Below are positions 8,311-11,620 of a stretch of 11,620 nt of DNA, piece after piece (position 1 is the first letter of the stretch; the number at the start of each line of letters is the position of its first letter). The position numbers were made by a program, and so were the translations under genes. Location of the stretch: assembly GCA_900617975.1 (NCBI GenBank), contig UZAE01001764.1, positions 1-11,620 of the forward strand, written 5' to 3'. The notes beneath the pieces were generated by a model that saw nothing but the letters and a program-made list of their open reading frames with translations, had not been told where the DNA came from and made no database searches. The stretch comes from Rodentolepis nana. Taxonomy: Eukaryota; Platyhelminthes; Cestoda; Cyclophyllidea; Hymenolepididae.

Positions 8311-8392
8311 ATTTATTTATCATTAGCCATTTAGCTGACTTCGGACTTCACATTGGGGAGGAGGAACATCAAAGTGGAAAATGTGGAGAGGA

Positions 8393-8404
8393 GGGGGGGG
8401 GGGG
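8393..8404 (-). repeat. 12-base homopolymer inside copy D
   Basis: Twelve G on the plus strand (C on the element strand), in the position of the C tract that is 4 bases in A, CCCCCTCCCC in B and 9 in C. Confidence 0.9.
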
Positions 8405-8545
8405 CAGAAGAGCGTTTCAAAGATGTAAAAGAGACAGACAGACAGACACAAAGGTAGAAAAAAGGTGAGGCGAGTACTATAGAAGTGGTGGAATATGACA
8501 TACAGTGGGTTGATGGTACTTTGAAGTCAGAAGTCGACTACCGGT

Positions 8546-8618
8546 ACTAGACTTTTTTGACGTATGAGAATACGTTGCATAGGGTGCACCAGGTGGAGGT
8601 AAGTCTATCTCTCACCCG
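8546..8618 (-). ncRNA. HDV-like ribozyme, copy D (decayed)
   Basis: It is 73 nt on the minus strand. P1 pairs 8618-8612 (CGGGUGA) with 8587-8581 (GCACCCU), with five central pairs kept and both ends mismatched. P2 pairs 8609-8603 (GAUAGAC) with 8552-8546 (GUCUAGU), with one mismatch. P3 is ACC/GGU with loop UCCACCU. P4 is CGUAU/AUACG. The catalytic C is at 8559 in GUCAAA. The joining segment reads AUGCAAC instead of GGGCAAC, removing the two guanines that form P1.1. It is most likely inactive. Confidence 0.8.
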
Positions 8619-8630
8619 ATATTTAATGAG
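8619..8630 (-). repeat. target-site duplication of copy D (5' side of the element)
   Basis: ATATTTAATGAG abuts the 5' end of the minus-strand element at 8618 and pairs with 8299-8310. Confidence 0.85.
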
Positions 8631-9582
8631 TTAAAGAGTTTTGTCACTGAAATAGTGATATAGACCAACAAGATTTTAAATTTGGGTATTATAAAGTGAA
8701 TATGGGTAACCTAACTAGAGCTACGATTATAATAGCTTATTTCTCCCAATTTAGTGACATGAAACAACTTAAAAAAATGTTGAATAAAAGGGCTCGATTC
8801 TAGAGAAATTTCGCTAATAATTTAGTAGGAAAAAGACATTGTTCCTATCCTTTCAGACTTGAAGGAATAGCAGGTGAAGATACAGTGACCTAATAACGAA
8901 ATCTATGGACTAAAGGTGCAAAGACCCAGCTGAGATCTCTGATAATGGTCCATTTACCTAATATCATAGAGGGGGGGGGGATGGAAGTACACAGGACGTC
9001 AAACGATTTTGGCTCTATCTCTGTTATTATCCACCAATTGACTCTCGAGCGACTTTTAATTCTAAGACCCAGTTGGCTAGAAGATTGAGCTAAGGGATTG
9101 GGTAGAGTGGCAAGTTGGATATTCTTCTTATGGTCAGAATGGACCAAGTTTATGGTGGTTTTAGGATTGAATCTCAAAGCAGGAGTTGCCCGTTAAAAAT
9201 TACAAATGCACAAAGAATTCTGTTTCCTGGGGAAATTAAACGAAACACTAACTTGAATCTTAAATTCTAGAGAAGAATAAAAATTTGGCAGAGAATAGTG
9301 GACTCAAATTTTTTCAGACATTTAGCAAGAGCTGGTACTACATATTGGAGCACCTTGTTTGATGAGTCATTACTGTTGCTAGCGCAAGTGTGTGTCAAAA
9401 TGTTTCGCTAATTTTATTACATAAGGGAGGATTTAACTGCAGATAGCATAAATGAGCCATGTTAATTCATAATAAATAAGAAATAAACTTAACTAATTTA
9501 TTTAACAAGACAGCAATACTAAAATTCAACTCTCACTGCAGGTTGTTTTAGCGTGCCTACTTGCAGTTTGAAATCATCTTAC
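8631..9582. other. non-coding sequence
   Basis: No gene is supported. A minus-strand frame at 8890-9177 has no motif I recognise and is crossed by the G run at 8971-8980. No fifth retroposon copy was seen. Confidence 0.45.
8971..8980. repeat. G10 homopolymer
   Basis: Ten consecutive G outside any retroposon copy. Confidence 0.9.
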
Positions 9583-9751
9583 CATTTAACGCCCTGCAGG
9601 ACTGTACAGTCCTCTTTCAAAATAAGCTCCATTGGTACAACAAACTTGTAATAGAGGGCGATATTGCCGTTTGAAACACGTCCAATATGTGCCTATAGCC
9701 GCCTTCGTCTGATACTCCACCAGAACTCATCACGCCGATGGCGTCAGACTG
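9583..9751 (-). pseudogene. coding-like segment with a broken frame (possible exon or exon relic)
   Basis: On the minus strand a pyrimidine-leaning acceptor (ctcatgtctcacag, AG at 9753-9752) and a strong donor (AAATG|GTAAGA, 9583|9582) enclose 169 bp that is less AT-rich than its surroundings. The first half reads well in one frame (SDAIGVMSSGGVSDEGGY). The second half reads well in another frame (SNGNIALYYKFVVPMELI). Each frame has a stop in the other half, so no single frame crosses. NGNIALYYKFVVP loosely resembles the GPIRKYYLVV block of exon 1512-1331, but this is too weak to claim relation. It may be a frameshifted exon relic, two overlapping splice forms, or chance. Confidence 0.25.
9598..9613. 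repeat. 16-bp perfect palindrome
   Basis: AGGACTGTACAGTCCT is its own reverse complement. Function is unknown; it could be a dimeric protein-binding site or chance. It lies inside the coding-like segment. Confidence 0.6.
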
Positions 9752-10383
9752 CTGTGAGACATGAGTGAATGCGTTTGGGTACATTTTTTAAAAAATAAGT
9801 TACTCGGGCGTTAAGTGGTTAGCTCACGAGCATTAAACTGTGTATGAACTTTTCACTCTATGTTCTGGATATCAGACTTCACCCTGGTATCTACCCTACT
9901 ATAATTGGTGTCTACAAGGCTGCAGTATTCCCAATGGTGTCAAATTCAATTATCCAATGACCATTTAAGTGTACTTAAAGCTAACAAATGAAAATATCTC
10001 CAACAATGTCAGAAAAGAGGATAAGAGAAGACAATGTAAAAAGGTGTTTGAATTTTATATAGTTATATTCACTTTCTTCTGAGAGATTGCGCAATAGAGA
10101 AGCCTATTGCTTAGTTCTTAAAAGTGCTTAATATTTGAATGCTAATTTCATTATAAAAGGTGAAAAAAGTCGATAAAAAAAGACAGTGTGATATTGAATG
10201 TCAATGTTGTCATAACTCGACTCGACCAAACTCTTCGTTAGTCGGTGTGAACTTACTTTCGACATTGTGTTGAGACCATCTTAAACGTCTTGTACAAGCC
10301 CATTTAATTATTTTTTAACTTAGCTTCAATAAAAATTATTATGTCAGCTACGCTTCCCTCTTTTCTGCAATGGTACTTCTCTT

Positions 10384-10396
10384 CCCCCCCCCCCCC
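10384..10396. repeat. C13 homopolymer
   Basis: Thirteen consecutive C, outside the retroposon copies. Confidence 0.9.
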
Positions 10397-11610
10397 TTGC
10401 GATACCTCTCCTGACCTTTTTCCTTATTCTCAACCAACTCTTCAGAGGAACAATCGTACTGAGCCCATTCGCTTTCTTCGAAATCATTGATTAATGATCA
10501 TTAAACCTATTGGAGTTTGATTTAATGAGTGGCACTTGAAACTAATGAAATCATCACTCAATAATCCAAATTAATCAATACATTCTGATTTTAGACGGCT
10601 AAGGGTCCTCGATGAGAAATGTGGTCCAATTATTAATTATCAATGCTCACACAGGGACAAGCAACTATGCTTAATTTCCTACTATGCCTTTTGTTCTATG
10701 CTACATTGATGGAGAGATTGATGAGGCCTGTTTCGACCCGAAATGCTACAACAATTAATCTACTGTTTTAATGTCATGTCGTGAAGATATGAGTTGACAA
10801 GTCAACATACATTAGTGAAGTGCATAACGTCACCAACGCTGAATAGCGCAATCTCATTTGCACTCATGCAGTCTGAAAGGCGCGCCTGTTACTGGTCAAG
10901 CAGAGAGCCAATGATATCGTGAGTGCAGAGTCCTCTATTAGCCAACCGCCAATCAATAGTCGCTGCATGGTCAACGTAGAGGTAATAAAATACTTTTCGC
11001 ACGCTATTGGTTCAGTCTCATCGATATTATTGGGTCGGCTTTACCAGTTTTGGGAGCACCGATATACTCGCTGATTGTGACAGAAAGGTTTTATTCAGAA
11101 GTAGTCAAGGCCTATTTGTGTAGTGACTGTTACACAGTTTACAAATTTGGTTTCTTATTATCTTAAAAGTTGACCTAGCAAAGGTAGATTTAAAAACGCA
11201 GGGAAACAAATTATGAAAGTTGCATGCCCTTTTGAATATATTTTTTTCTACCCACAACCCAGACCAACCGGTCGCAGTTAAACAATGTTGGAGCGACGCA
11301 AATATGTGAACCCGAGGGGGAGGGGAGAGGTGGGGTGCTTAAGTCACTCATTGCCCTTGATAGGAGCGATCATTCAAGTGATATAATTAATCTATCCTGT
11401 AGGTAAATGAAAATTACAAATATTACATAGACAATTCGAAGTAATTGCGCAATATTGTACAATCAAAAGACAATATATCCTTCCTACACTTTGCATCCAA
11501 TCAAACCGCGACTCGAGAGCTTAATAAGTATGAGTAGGCTGTCACTTGGCCATTTTAGAAGTGAGCTGAGATCAAAGTATTGAGCATATCGGCATCTAAC
11601 GCCCCGCCCT

Positions 11611-11620
11611 CCCCCCCCCC
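11611..11620. repeat. C10 homopolymer at the window end
   Basis: Ten C close the window; the true length is unknown because the sequence stops here. Confidence 0.85.

Larger units (their letters stand above)
8311..8618 (-). mobile_element. retroposon copy D (minus strand)
   Basis: This is a 308-bp copy in the opposite orientation, bounded by a 12-bp duplication with one mismatch. On the minus strand it runs ribozyme (8618-8546), middle with GACTTCAAAGTACC, pyrimidine tract with (GACA)n-complement CTGTCTGTCTC, a 12-base C run (plus-strand G 8393-8404), then GGCTAATGATAAATAAAT directly before the duplication. It lacks the CTATCAAAACGCCTGCCATTTG segment found in A, B and C, so its 3' end is about 25 bases shorter. 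The reason is either internal deletion or a subfamily with a different terminus. It has the same orientation as the receptor-like gene. Confidence 0.9.
9752..11620. other. non-coding sequence to the right edge
   Basis: I see no supportable gene, RNA gene or mobile element. A minus-strand acidic open stretch around 10400-10488 includes SEWAQYDCSSEEL, but it crosses a C13 run and has no clear splice borders. The window ends in a C run. Confidence 0.45.

Noticed and set aside
2028..8618. Interpretation as a classical tRNA-derived SINE.
   Set aside because: No credible A box or B box was found. The only loose B-box-like string (GACTTCAAACTACC) matches poorly, and the 5' module is a ribozyme instead.
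2028..8618. Hammerhead ribozyme, as in schistosome SINE-like repeats.
   Set aside because: No CUGANGA...GAAA core in the right arrangement; the HDV fold explains the same bases fully.
8890..9177. 95-residue minus-strand frame.
   Set aside because: It crosses the G10 run and has no recognisable domain, so it depends on homopolymer length.
10384..10488. Acidic minus-strand stretch with SEWAQYDCSSEEL, coding-like.
   Set aside because: It is short, lacks an acceptor with a pyrimidine tract, and its continuation runs through C13 into a stop.

Overview
The window looks like nuclear DNA from an animal, probably an invertebrate. It is AT-rich and dominated by non-coding sequence. The only convincing protein-coding signal is short exons with GT/AG borders and matching phases, and there is no sign of bacterial gene organisation. 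A flatworm is my tentative guess from base composition and the diverged receptor-like protein. That guess is not secure.

Positions 407-3647 (minus strand) hold three phase-compatible exons of one gene: 3647-3344, 1512-1331 and 670-407, about 250 residues in total. They encode a fibronectin type III-like domain followed by a segment resembling the membrane-proximal ectodomain of LAR-type receptor tyrosine phosphatases. The gene runs off the left edge before any transmembrane or phosphatase exon. Its 5' end is either at about 3746 (an in-frame ATG with a hydrophobic lead) or further upstream.

The main find is a family of short retroposons, with four copies: A 2028-2354 (+), B 4724-5042 (+), C 5978-6382 (+) and D 8311-8618 (-). 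Each is about 310-400 bp. Each begins with a 73-nt sequence (64 nt in C) that can be folded by hand into a hepatitis-delta-virus-like (HDV-like) self-cleaving ribozyme: nested double pseudoknot P1, P2, P3 and P4, with the GGGCAAC joining segment and the GGC-AA catalytic cytosine motif. Copies A, B and D are flanked by near-perfect 11-15 bp target-site duplications. In all three the left duplication ends exactly at the nucleotide before the predicted cleavage site, so the ribozyme defines the 5' end of the element. The 3' ends share a conserved module (core GGGCTAATGATAA) and an AAT/AAAT-type tail instead of poly(A), which fits target-primed reverse transcription by an unidentified LINE. Copy C carries two tandem 3' modules, possibly a template-jump product. 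A has the best preserved P1-P3 core. B has mismatches in P1 and P2. C has lost P3, and D has lost the P1.1 guanines.

The rest (3648-4708, 5058-5970, 6390-8298, 8631-11620) shows no gene I can support, apart from one coding-like segment at 9583-9751 (minus) with a broken frame. It holds several long C or G homopolymer runs, one 16-bp palindrome and small tandem repeats.
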